Source: Bacteroidota bacterium
GTDB taxonomy: Bacteria > Bacteroidota > Bacteroidia > B-17B0 > Aurantibacillaceae
Assembly: GCA_025360565.1 (NCBI GenBank)
Contig: JANYBY010000288.1
Coordinates: 1-6,006, forward strand
Direction of reading: 5' to 3'
DNA: 6,006 nucleotides
The notes under the pieces were generated by a model that saw nothing but the letters and a program-made list of their open reading frames with translations, searched no databases and was not told the DNA's origin. A program made the translations under genes and the position numbers. Shown here piece after piece: positions 1 through 5,777 of the stretch (the first letter of the stretch is position 1; each line of letters starts with the position of its first letter).

Positions 1-512
1 ATTCGGATGATAAAGCCATTACAAAAGCGGATGGCCTTGTAAAACGTGAGAACGACAGCCTTTATTTAAAATGCGACGACGGAAATATAATTAAACTGGT
101 TAATAATAAGTCTCAAGATGATGAATACCGACTTTTTAATTTTATTGAGTTGAACGAAGATATTAACTATTATGTTATTAGTTGTTTAAAAGTTGAATCG
201 ATGAATTTTTTACTGGTGAACAAAAAAAACGGCAAACCCATCGAAACTTTTGGTTACCCCTACGCCTCGCCCGATAAAAAATACTTTGTTTGCGGTAATT
301 GCGATCTTATAGCGGCTTTCGATGTAACGGGCATTTCTATCTACGAAAAGAATAAAACAAACTATCAGCTCTCAGGGACAAGGGAATTAGCAGACTGGGG
401 TCCAACGCAAATGTTCTGGAAAAACGACACAACACTTTTAATAAAAGGCAACCGTTTAAAAGCCGATAAAACAACTTTAGAAACTATGCACAAAGTTCTT
501 TTTATAAAATAA
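1..512 (+). CDS. C-terminal part of a propeller-like hypothetical protein (5' end outside window)
   Basis: The reading frame is open from base 3 to the TAA at 510-512, giving 169 visible residues, so the gene starts left of the window. A TTG at 150 lies inside the open frame and is not a credible start. The visible protein has short alternating strand and turn segments: 'DSLYLKCDDGNIIKLVNN', then 'FLLVNKKNGKPIETFGYP', then 'SPDKKYFVCGN', 'FDVTGISIYEK' and 'DWGPTQMFWKNDTTLLIKG'. The 'SPDKKYF' and 'W....LL' pattern resembles blades of WD40/TolB-like beta-propellers. I recall similar secreted proteins from Bacteroidota but cannot name a family. Any signal peptide or lipobox would be in the missing N-terminus. 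Three cysteines are visible (in the segments LKCDD, SCLKV and GNCDL, plus none elsewhere of note). Function is unknown. I am confident that it is a real gene and only moderately confident in the fold. Confidence 0.8.
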   Translation, partial: SDDKAITKADGLVKRENDSLYLKCDDGNIIKLVNNKSQDDEYRLFNFIELNEDINYYVISCLKVESMNFLLVNKKNGKPIETFGYPYASPDKKYFVCGNCDLIAAFDVTGISIYEKNKTNYQLSGTRELADWGPTQMFWKNDTTLLIKGNRLKADKTTLETMHKVLFIK

Positions 513-519
513 TTGGTTT

Positions 520-549
520 TTGAAATAAAATTTTCATATTTTAGATTTC
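520..549 (+). promoter_or_regulatory. Possible Bacteroidota-type promoter for the small ORF at 568
   Basis: A TTG at 520-522 (within TTTTTG, 517-522) is followed after 19 bases by TAGATTTC at 542-549. The Bacteroidota housekeeping consensus is TTTG, 19-21 bp, TAnnTTTG. The -7 box has one mismatch at its last base. Transcription would begin near 556, about a dozen bases ahead of the ATG at 568. The region is very AT-rich, so a chance match is possible. Confidence 0.3.
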
Positions 550-567
550 GCTTAAAAACGCAAACGA

Positions 568-678
568 ATGAATAAAGTTTACCAAACCTTAAACGAAGTT
601 TTTTTTAATAAAAATTTATCCTGGCAGATCTTATTTCTTTATTCTTTATTGCTTTTATTTACACTTCAAAACCGTTAA
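568..678 (+). CDS. Possible 36-residue single-helix membrane peptide
   Basis: An ATG at 568 opens a 36-codon frame ending at TAA 676-678, only 7 bases before the stop of the convergent gene at 686. The peptide has a mixed polar N-terminus (MNKVYQTLNEVFFNKNL) followed by a strongly hydrophobic stretch, 'WQILFLYSLLLLFTL' (residues 19-33), and ends in QNR. This fits a single membrane-spanning helix. A promoter-like pair lies just upstream and the start is preceded by an A-rich stretch, as is usual in this group. Against it, the DNA is T-rich here, and T-rich codons give Phe, Leu, Ser and Tyr by chance, so random DNA can mimic a membrane helix. It could also be the remnant of a longer membrane gene. 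No function is assigned. Confidence 0.35.
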   Translation: MNKVYQTLNEVFFNKNLSWQILFLYSLLLLFTLQNR

Positions 679-685
679 GATAAAC

Positions 686-1723
686 CTATTTGTTAAAAGG
701 AACGTAGGCAACCGGTTTAAAGGTATAGGTAATACTGCCTTCTTTGTTTTTCGAAAAATCCTTTTTTTCATTTCTCTTCATTAAAACCATCCCTACGGCT
801 TCTTTCTTAAAAGCCAGTGCAATTGGGTCAAACCACCATTTTTGAATCATTTTAAAACGAAAATTATACATCTTAAAACGCACCGGAAATTTGTCTTTTT
901 TATTGATCACATATTCATCCGTAAACATTGTTTTTAGCTCAACGGTCGTTATCTGTTTTTTTGCAGGTATAGTTGGTTTAAAACATGGCAGTTTACCGGC
1001 TTTAATTTTATCAATTGTTGAATTGATGAACATTACCATTTTGTAAAAATCAATTTCAGTATTTGCTTCTCTAATGGTTATTTCATCTTCAGTCATAGGA
1101 TCTTGCTTCACATATACATCTGTAATAATCATATCTGCTATAAGTTTAAAACTTTTCGGATCTAACCCCGGCTTAATTGCCACAAATTCCATCGGTCCCA
1201 GATCTTCTTTTCCCTTTTTTAAAACAAGTGGAATAAACATTTTAGATCTTATTTCGCATGTGAATTTTGCAGTGTCAATGATCCAATCCTCCTTAAATTT
1301 TAGTTCCCGCACGCCTTCAAAAAACCAGATCGAATCTATATTTCCTGCAACTTTTTGTATAGAAGGGTTTCCGTTGGCATCATAGTTTTCCTGTTCCACA
1401 CTGTCTCCAACTATTATCAGCTTACGTCGTACTTCTGTTCGTTCAAAACGGTCAGTTTCTTCCAAATCGTAAAATAAATGAAATCCGGTTTTATCAGAAA
1501 CTCCTGCGTTCAATAAGCTTTTTAAACTCCACCCAAAATCGTAAGCCTGTTTGCCGCTTAAGTATTCAAAATTATAAGTATAACTTGAATCACTATGGGG
1601 TTTAAAGATCTTCGAACGTTGAATTACGTTTTCAAAAATAAGGTCGGATTGAGCATTTACTTGGTTTGTTTGATTTAAACCGCCGATTAAAATTACCGCG
1701 AGAAAAAATTTTAGTGGTTTCAT
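686..1723 (-). CDS. Secreted protein with two GldN-like segments (tentative)
   Basis: This is a 345-residue protein starting with ATG at 1723. It has a clear signal peptide (K2/K5, hydrophobic 6-15, likely cleavage after VNA at residue 24), so it should reach the periplasm or beyond. No lipobox cysteine is present. Residues 139-169 contain 'RELKFKEDWIIDTAKF' followed by 'IRSKMFIPLVL'. This resembles the 'IKEDWFFDKxxS...RIIGIAP' core of GldN/PorN, a periplasmic part of the type IX secretion and gliding machinery. A second, weaker copy lies at about 286-318 ('MYNFRFKMIQKWWFDP', then 'EAVGMVLM'). Residues 60-100 may match the GldN N-terminal part. The GldN link rests on remembered motifs and is an inference. 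No gldK, gldL or gldM neighbours are present, so it would be a stand-alone paralogue and not the core gldN. Otherwise it is an uncharacterised secreted Bacteroidota protein. It has its own promoter upstream, so it is probably not in an operon with tcdA. Confidence 0.75.
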   Translation of the reverse strand: MKPLKFFLAVILIGGLNQTNQVNAQSDLIFENVIQRSKIFKPHSDSSYTYNFEYLSGKQAYDFGWSLKSLLNAGVSDKTGFHLFYDLEETDRFERTEVRRKLIIVGDSVEQENYDANGNPSIQKVAGNIDSIWFFEGVRELKFKEDWIIDTAKFTCEIRSKMFIPLVLKKGKEDLGPMEFVAIKPGLDPKSFKLIADMIITDVYVKQDPMTEDEITIREANTEIDFYKMVMFINSTIDKIKAGKLPCFKPTIPAKKQITTVELKTMFTDEYVINKKDKFPVRFKMYNFRFKMIQKWWFDPIALAFKKEAVGMVLMKRNEKKDFSKNKEGSITYTFKPVAYVPFNK

Positions 1724-1768
1724 AAAAATAATTTTGTTAAGTGAAAGTAGGCAATAATATCTCGCTTA

Positions 1769-1798
1769 CAAAAATATAGATTTTGGGCCGCAACTTAA
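1769..1798 (-). promoter_or_regulatory. Bacteroidota-type promoter of the gene at 686-1723
   Basis: On the minus strand TTA (plus-strand bases 1796-1798) is followed after 19 bases by TATTTTTG (1769-1776). The latter is a full match to the TAnnTTTG -7 box of the Bacteroidota primary sigma factor, and the spacing is in the accepted 19-21 range. The -33 element is off by one base (TTA for TTG). Transcription would start near 1763, leaving a leader of about 40 bases before the ATG at 1723. The element sits between two genes on the same strand, in a 103-base gap with no other obvious signal. Confidence 0.55.
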
Positions 1799-1826
1799 TC
1801 CTTTGAAAAATAAGAATGAATAAAGA

Positions 1827-2561
1827 TTACCCCTTTATTTCTTTATACTGTACTATCTCCTTTATTACAACGGAGGCACAGGTCAGTCCAAAAGCGGCGG
1901 GTAAATAAGAAATGGTTCCGTAAGCCGATTTTTTATATTTGCTTCCGTCTGTTTTCATAATAGAATATTTTGCAGGAAGTTCATCACTAAAAACTGTTTT
2001 TATGCCTTTGTAAATATTCATGTAGCGCAAGCGTTTACGCACGTACTGTGCCAACGGACAAATACAGGTTTTAGAAATATCGGCTATTTTAATTTTAGTG
2101 GGATCCATTTTACCGCCGGCGCCCATACTCGAAATAATTTTTTGATTGTTCCAATAAGCAGTTGAGAGCAAATATAATTTCGGTGAAATACTGTCAATAG
2201 CATCTATCACATAAGAAAATTTGGTCTTCAAAATTTCTTTCATGTCATCCGGATTTTTAAATTCATCCAAAACGGTCAGATCAATTTCCGGATTAATTAA
2301 ACGAATCCTTTCTCCAATCAAAGCGGCTTTGTTCATACCATGCGTTGTACTTAAAGCCTGCAATTGCCTGTTCCTGTTCGTTGGGTCAACCGTATCGCCA
2401 TCAATGATCGTCATTTTACCTACGCCCGCTCTGGCAATGGCTTCGGCGGCATACGAACCAACGCCTCCCAATCCCACAATTAAAACATGCGCGTTATTCA
2501 ATTTTTCCAAACCCTTTTTTCCTACTAATAAGGAGGTGCGTTCCATCCAACTTGTATCCAT
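1827..2561 (-). CDS. tcdA: tRNA threonylcarbamoyladenosine dehydratase TcdA (CsdL/YgdL), ThiF/MoeB superfamily
   Basis: TcdA uses ATP to activate and cyclise N6-threonylcarbamoyladenosine (t6A) at position 37 of ANN-decoding tRNAs, giving ct6A. It is an E1-like cytoplasmic enzyme. From ATG 2561 the protein has 244 residues, close to the roughly 270 of E. coli TcdA. The Rossmann nucleotide-binding loop GLGGVGS is at 30-36, the acidic IDGD at 53-56, the NRNRQ arginine segment at 62-66, VIDAID at 118-123 and GAGGKMDPT at 147-155. The family-typical 'DISKT..PLA..VRKRLR' is at 161-179. A longer frame reaches a TTG at 2588, but that codon lies inside a repeat arm and the extra residues (MWLRNKKNN) are not family-like. 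The ATG at 2561 follows an A-rich tract and puts 'WMERTSLLVG' near the N-terminus as expected. From memory, E. coli TcdA has a cysteine in a CASGFG segment near its end. Here the aligned segment reads SAYGTIS, with a different cysteine later (LTCASVV). Confidence 0.93.
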   Translation of the reverse strand: MDTSWMERTSLLVGKKGLEKLNNAHVLIVGLGGVGSYAAEAIARAGVGKMTIIDGDTVDPTNRNRQLQALSTTHGMNKAALIGERIRLINPEIDLTVLDEFKNPDDMKEILKTKFSYVIDAIDSISPKLYLLSTAYWNNQKIISSMGAGGKMDPTKIKIADISKTCICPLAQYVRKRLRYMNIYKGIKTVFSDELPAKYSIMKTDGSKYKKSAYGTISYLPAAFGLTCASVVIKEIVQYKEIKG

Positions 2562-2577
2562 ATTATTCTTTTTGTTT

Positions 2578-2673
2578 CTTAACCACAAAGGGCGCTAAGA
2601 TCTGCACAAAGCACACGAAGTTTTAATCATAAATTGTGTTCTTCGTGGCTTCTTTGTGTGCTTTGTGGTTAAG
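2578..2673 (-). repeat. Imperfect palindromic repeat between tatD and tcdA
   Basis: CTTAACCACAAAG (2578-2590) is matched by its exact reverse complement CTTTGTGGTTAAG (2661-2673), a 13-bp perfect arm pair. Inside it, CACAAAGCACACGAAG (2605-2620) pairs with CTTTGTGTGCTTTGTG (2652-2667) at 15 of 16 positions, so the arms also contain internal repeats of the CACAAAG/CACGAAG unit. A further TTCGTGG lies at 2642-2648. The middle (2621-2637) is AT-rich. I recall 'CTTTGTGNCTTTGTGGTTAA'-like dispersed repeats in intergenic regions of Bacteroidota and other environmental bacteria, but cannot verify that here. The right arm contains the tatD stop codon (2669-2671) and the left arm ends 17 bases before the tcdA start. 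As RNA it could form a hairpin between the two cistrons. It lacks a clear U-tract, so it is not an obvious terminator. Confidence 0.8.
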
Positions 2674-3319
2674 TCACCTTTAATTTAAAAACGTTCTCAA
2701 AATTACTTTGCACTTGTTGTTTCAATATCTCTTCTTCAATGCCTAAAATTTCGGCTGCTTTTCTGTAAATATATTTTATCGAAATATCCGCGTCATCGGT
2801 TTCTAAAAAGAAATTTTTACGGCCCACCATTTTAATGGCTTTTGCGGCATTTGATTCGTAACCCAGCAAGGCTTTTCCAAAAGAAAAAAAACAGCCATGA
2901 TCCAATAAAACCCGCGCAATGTTTTCGTTGTTATTATAACCGTGAATAATAACCGGCACTTGGTTATCGTTCAGGTTCAAACAATTTAATAATTCGTTGA
3001 ATGCTTTTACGCAATGAATGACCAACGGCTTTTTTACATGGTTGGCAATTTTTATTTGACCTATAAAAGCTCTTTGTTGTAATTCAAAATCAACCTGACT
3101 TAATTTATCCAAACCGCATTCTCCAATAGCCACGCAACGCTTTTCATTCACTTTAGTTTCCAGTACTATCAACTTTTCCCTGTAATTTTCTTTTTCCACA
3201 TACCAGGGGTGCAAACCGTACGAATAATAATTTGGTTTATCGCTAGAGTCCATATTTAAATTAACAACTTCAATTGTTGCATCGTATAGCTGCAAATGCG
3301 TATGTGTGTTAATAAACAG
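2669..3319 (-). CDS. TatD-family metal-dependent hydrolase with non-canonical start
   Basis: TatD proteins are TIM-barrel amidohydrolase-fold metalloenzymes, several of which act as 3'-5' DNA/RNA exonucleases or D-aminoacyl-tRNA deacylase-like enzymes in the cytoplasm. Counted from the CTG at 3317-3319 the protein has 216 residues, beginning LFINTHTHLQ. All metal ligands are visible: H6 and H8 (THTH), E67 in GECGLD (66-71), H102 in VIHC, H126 in IIHG and D175 in ETDD. GLHPWY at 35-40 is also typical of the shorter Bacteroidota members; classical TatD has about 260 residues. The first ordinary start codon in frame, TTG 3293-3295, would remove the HxH motif. No ATG, GTG or TTG lies between it and the in-frame stop at 3335-3337. 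CTG 3317-3319 (giving MFINTHTH) or ATT 3311-3313 are the only sensible starts unless the sequence has an error. The last codon and stop fall at or in the palindromic repeat. It lies upstream of tcdA on the same strand and is divergent from the oxidase gene. Confidence 0.88.
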   Translation of the reverse strand: MFINTHTHLQLYDATIEVVNLNMDSSDKPNYYSYGLHPWYVEKENYREKLIVLETKVNEKRCVAIGECGLDKLSQVDFELQQRAFIGQIKIANHVKKPLVIHCVKAFNELLNCLNLNDNQVPVIIHGYNNNENIARVLLDHGCFFSFGKALLGYESNAAKAIKMVGRKNFFLETDDADISIKYIYRKAAEILGIEEEILKQQVQSNFENVFKLKVT

Positions 3320-3390
3320 GACTAAAAAATTTAATTATGCATTCATATTTAGTATTCAATAATAGTAAATTAGCATACACTATTTTTAGC

Positions 3391-4803
3391 ATGGTCGGTT
3401 TTAATTATAACAAGGCAACGTCAATAACATTTAACGCTCTAAAAAGTGTTGTAGGGCCTGATTTTATTAGCGCTGACAAAGATCAGCTCCAAAAATACGG
3501 GCGGGACGAAACCGAAGACCTTGTTTTTTTAGCCGAAATTGTGGTAAAGCCCCAAACGGTTGAACAGGTTGCTGCCATTGCTAAAATTTGCGATCAAAAT
3601 AAAATTCCGCTCACTACCCGCGGAGCCGGCACAGGCCTTAGCGGAGGAGCTTTGCCAATTAAAGGCGGAGTGCTGCTGAGCATGGAAAAATTCAACAAAA
3701 TTTTAAAAATTGATGAAAGGAATTTGCAGGCTACTGTTGAACCCGGCGTAATTAATTATATTTTTCAGGAAGAAGTAAAAAAACTGGGATTGTTTTATCC
3801 CCCGGATCCCGCCAGTTGGGGCAGCTGCAGTCTTGGCGGAAACATTGCGCACAGCAGCGGGGGGCCCAAAGCCGTTAAGTACGGCACCACGCGCGATTAC
3901 GTTTTAAACTTACAGGTTGTTTTACCAAACGGTGAAATTATTTGGACCGGCGCTAATACCCTAAAATATTCAACCGGCTACAACCTTACGCATTTAATGG
4001 TTGGCAGCGAGGGCACACTTGGCATTGTAACTAAAATAGTTTTTAAATTAATTCCTTTACCAAAATACGATCTGCTGATGCTGGTTCCTTTTAAAAATGC
4101 CGAAGAAGCCTGTGAGTCTGTGGGTCAGGTTTTCAGGGCGGGTATCACCCCAAGCGCCATGGAGTTTATGGAACGCGATGCCATTGACTGGAGCATTAAA
4201 TACGCCGGCGAAGTTAATTTTGAAATTAAACCCGAATGGCAAGCGCTTTTATTAATTGAAGTGGACGGAAATAATATGGATGTTTTGATGAGCGATTGCG
4301 AAGTGATAGGGAAAATAATGACCGAACATAACAGCGATGAGATTTTATTTGCCGACAGCGCCGAACAAAAAAGTTCGCTCTGGAAGATCAGAAGAAAAGT
4401 AGGAGAAGCAGTAAAAAGCAACAGCGTTTATAAAGAAGAAGACACCGTTGTGCCAAGGGCCGAATTACCAAAATTATTAAACGGCGTAAAAGCCATTGGT
4501 AAAAAATACGGGTTTAATTCGGTTTGCTACGGCCACGCCGGCGATGGAAATTTACACGTGAATATCATTAAAGGTAATTTAAGCGATGATGTTTGGAACA
4601 AAGATCTGCCCAAAGGCATTACCGAAATTTTTGAATTATGTAAAGCCCTGGGCGGTACCATTAGCGGCGAGCATGGCATTGGCCTGGTACAAAAAGAGTA
4701 TATGCCTATTATTTTTTCGGCAGCGCATTTGGAGCTGATGAAAAATATTAAAAAAGTTTTTGATCCAAATTATATTTTAAATCCCGGCAAGATCTTTGAT
4801 TAA
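3391..4803 (+). CDS. FAD-linked 2-hydroxyacid oxidase (GlcD-like glycolate oxidase / D-lactate dehydrogenase)
   Basis: The enzyme oxidises a 2-hydroxyacid such as glycolate, D-lactate or D-2-hydroxyglutarate to the 2-oxoacid with FAD. From ATG 3391 it has 470 residues, in the usual range (E. coli GlcD 499). The N-terminal PCMH-type FAD-binding domain (about 43-222) shows TTRGAGTGLSGGALP (75-89), VEPGV (116-120), PPDPASW, CSLGGNIAHSSGGPKAVKYG and VGSEGTLGIVT (204-214). The C-terminal FAD-oxidase domain (about 224-468) shows EEDTVVPRAELP (349-360), the metal- and substrate-binding GHAGDGNLHVN (381-391), SGEHGIG (425-431) and the closing FDPNYILNPGK (457-467). Nothing key is missing. The frame extends to an ATG at 3337, but those 18 extra residues (MHSYLVFNNSK...) are not family-like and would consume the divergent promoter region. 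No iron-sulfur GlcF or GlcE gene lies nearby and the next gene is unrelated, so substrate and electron acceptor cannot be told from context. Confidence 0.92.
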   Translation: MVGFNYNKATSITFNALKSVVGPDFISADKDQLQKYGRDETEDLVFLAEIVVKPQTVEQVAAIAKICDQNKIPLTTRGAGTGLSGGALPIKGGVLLSMEKFNKILKIDERNLQATVEPGVINYIFQEEVKKLGLFYPPDPASWGSCSLGGNIAHSSGGPKAVKYGTTRDYVLNLQVVLPNGEIIWTGANTLKYSTGYNLTHLMVGSEGTLGIVTKIVFKLIPLPKYDLLMLVPFKNAEEACESVGQVFRAGITPSAMEFMERDAIDWSIKYAGEVNFEIKPEWQALLLIEVDGNNMDVLMSDCEVIGKIMTEHNSDEILFADSAEQKSSLWKIRRKVGEAVKSNSVYKEEDTVVPRAELPKLLNGVKAIGKKYGFNSVCYGHAGDGNLHVNIIKGNLSDDVWNKDLPKGITEIFELCKALGGTISGEHGIGLVQKEYMPIIFSAAHLELMKNIKKVFDPNYILNPGKIFD

Positions 4804-4805
4804 TT

Positions 4806-4860
4806 CCACGTCCTTGCGAGCCGCTTATAAATAACCGGGGCGGCGAAGCAATCTCTTCAC
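4806..4860. repeat. Degenerate 'TTGCGAG...GCGAAGCAATCTC' dispersed repeat with hairpin
   Basis: Directly after the oxidase stop codon, CACGTCCTTGCGAGCC and GGCGAAGCAATCTCTTCA flank a short centre. Together they resemble the widespread bacterial intergenic element CGTCATTGCGAGG...CGAAGCAATCTC, recalled from memory, with substitutions and an unusual centre (CGCTTATAAATAACCGG). The arms TTGC-GA-GCCGC (4814-4824) and GCGGC-GAA-GCAA (4840-4851) pair in two blocks of 4 and 5 bp around a small internal mismatch. The block is visibly more GC-rich than the DNA around it. It could fold in the 3' end of the oxidase transcript, but no U-tract follows. Confidence 0.65.
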
Positions 4861-4941
4861 ATTTATCCAATTTGTTAAACATTGCAAAATTGTAGCTTAC
4901 TTATAGCAAAACATTTACCTTCATTAACAAATCTTCAATTC

Positions 4942-5667
4942 ATGAAAAAATTTTTATTTAAAAGTTTAATCGCAATGGTGATCGCCTCGGTGTTCGTAAC
5001 AACATGGTCTTTTCTTATGCCGAATAAAAAAATTGCTCCCGGCGTACAATATACTTCAGCAAAAAATACGGAAGCAGAGTCCTATAAAAAAGAACTCCAA
5101 TCGCAATACGATAAGAGAATTGACGCTAAAGTTTCGGAAGAATTAAGCGGTATAAATGCCTCCATACAATCTAATTTGTTAATGATCTCCGAAGCGATTT
5201 CAGTTTATGGATGCAATTCTGAACAGGTAAAAAAATTAGTTGAAGTAAAACAGGCGCAGGATGAGTTAAACAAAGTAAAAGTGGCCGAAATTATTGAAAA
5301 ATATGGATGGCTTGGTGCCGACAGGATAGGCGCACAAAATAATTATACCTTATATACAGTTATTCAAAACGCCGATTTTGTTACTCAAGAAAAATACTTG
5401 CCTTTAATGGAACAAGCCGTAAGATCAGGTTCGTTAGCGCCTGAACACTTCGCCAGTTTGGTAGATAGGAAAGCAATGGTTCAACACAAAAAACAAATTT
5501 ACGGTACGCAATTTTGTAACGATCCAACCACCGGTAAGCGTATTTTTGCCCCTATAATTGACGCCGAAAATGTAAGCAAACGAAGAAGCGAGATCGGTTT
5601 GGCCTCCATTCACTTTTATGCCCAACAAAATAACATTAATTATTCCTTCGCAAAAGGCAACAGCTAG
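4942..5667 (+). CDS. Exported or membrane-anchored DUF6624-like protein
   Basis: The protein has 241 residues from ATG 4942. It begins with a basic MKKFLFK and a hydrophobic stretch to about residue 25 (LIAMVIASVFVTTWSFLM). No AxA site or lipobox cysteine is obvious, so it may be a signal anchor. Residues 45-115 are charged and probably helical (YKKELQSQYDKRIDAKVSEEL; VKKLVEVKQAQDELNKVK), perhaps coiled-coil. The C-terminal part, about 100-225, has the pattern I associate with DUF6624: YGWLGADRIG, 'LYTVIQNADFVTQEKYLPLM', LAPEHFASLVDRKAM, YGTQF, DPTTGKR and 'RRSEIGLASI'. The conserved VIQNAD and YGTQ segments are intact. DUF6624 has no known biochemical role that I can state. The frame opens earlier, at TTG 4882, but those 20 residues contain no signal-like order and the ATG restores a normal signal sequence. 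It is separated from the oxidase by the repeat, so it is probably an independent unit. Confidence 0.85.
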   Translation: MKKFLFKSLIAMVIASVFVTTWSFLMPNKKIAPGVQYTSAKNTEAESYKKELQSQYDKRIDAKVSEELSGINASIQSNLLMISEAISVYGCNSEQVKKLVEVKQAQDELNKVKVAEIIEKYGWLGADRIGAQNNYTLYTVIQNADFVTQEKYLPLMEQAVRSGSLAPEHFASLVDRKAMVQHKKQIYGTQFCNDPTTGKRIFAPIIDAENVSKRRSEIGLASIHFYAQQNNINYSFAKGNS

Positions 5668-5777
5668 CCGCCTTTACCTTATTTTTACCCGAACCCGGGC
5701 TTCTAACAACCTGTTTAAAACTTGGCAAACGTCTTCCTTTAAAACACGTAATTTTAGGTACTAAAAATCATTAAAAA

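Noticed and set aside
150..512. A separate 120-residue gene starting at TTG 150
   Set aside because: The frame is open without a stop from base 3, and the upstream residues continue the same protein style, so this is only the 3' part of a longer gene.
1074..1385. Plus-strand frame of about 103 codons inside the secreted-protein gene
   Set aside because: It lies opposite a gene with a clear signal peptide and promoter; its translation shows no domain, and it reads like an antisense shadow.
2221..2598. Plus-strand frame of 125 codons opposite tcdA
   Set aside because: It is antisense to well-conserved TcdA motifs, begins with no start signal and ends in the repeat arm; it is a shadow.
2578..2673. 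CRISPR array or intrinsic terminator
   Set aside because: There is only one inverted pair with no regularly spaced direct repeats or spacers, and neither strand has a clear T-run after the hairpin.
4057..4421. Two minus-strand frames opposite the oxidase gene
   Set aside because: They are antisense to conserved FAD-oxidase sequence, overlap each other in different frames and have no recognisable domain.
4871..4923. Promoter for the DUF6624-like gene
   Set aside because: Several TTG triplets and TA-containing boxes (for example TAGCTTAC at 4893 and TACCTTCA at 4916) exist, but none combines a good -7 box with 19-21 bp spacing.
5434..5628. Minus-strand frame of 64 codons opposite the DUF6624-like gene
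   Set aside because: It is antisense to the conserved YGTQ region, with no promoter or domain.
5688..5699. CCCGAACCCGGG as a terminator after the DUF6624-like gene
   Set aside because: The stem is only 4 bp (CCCG/CGGG) with a 4-base loop, and no T-tract follows on the plus strand.
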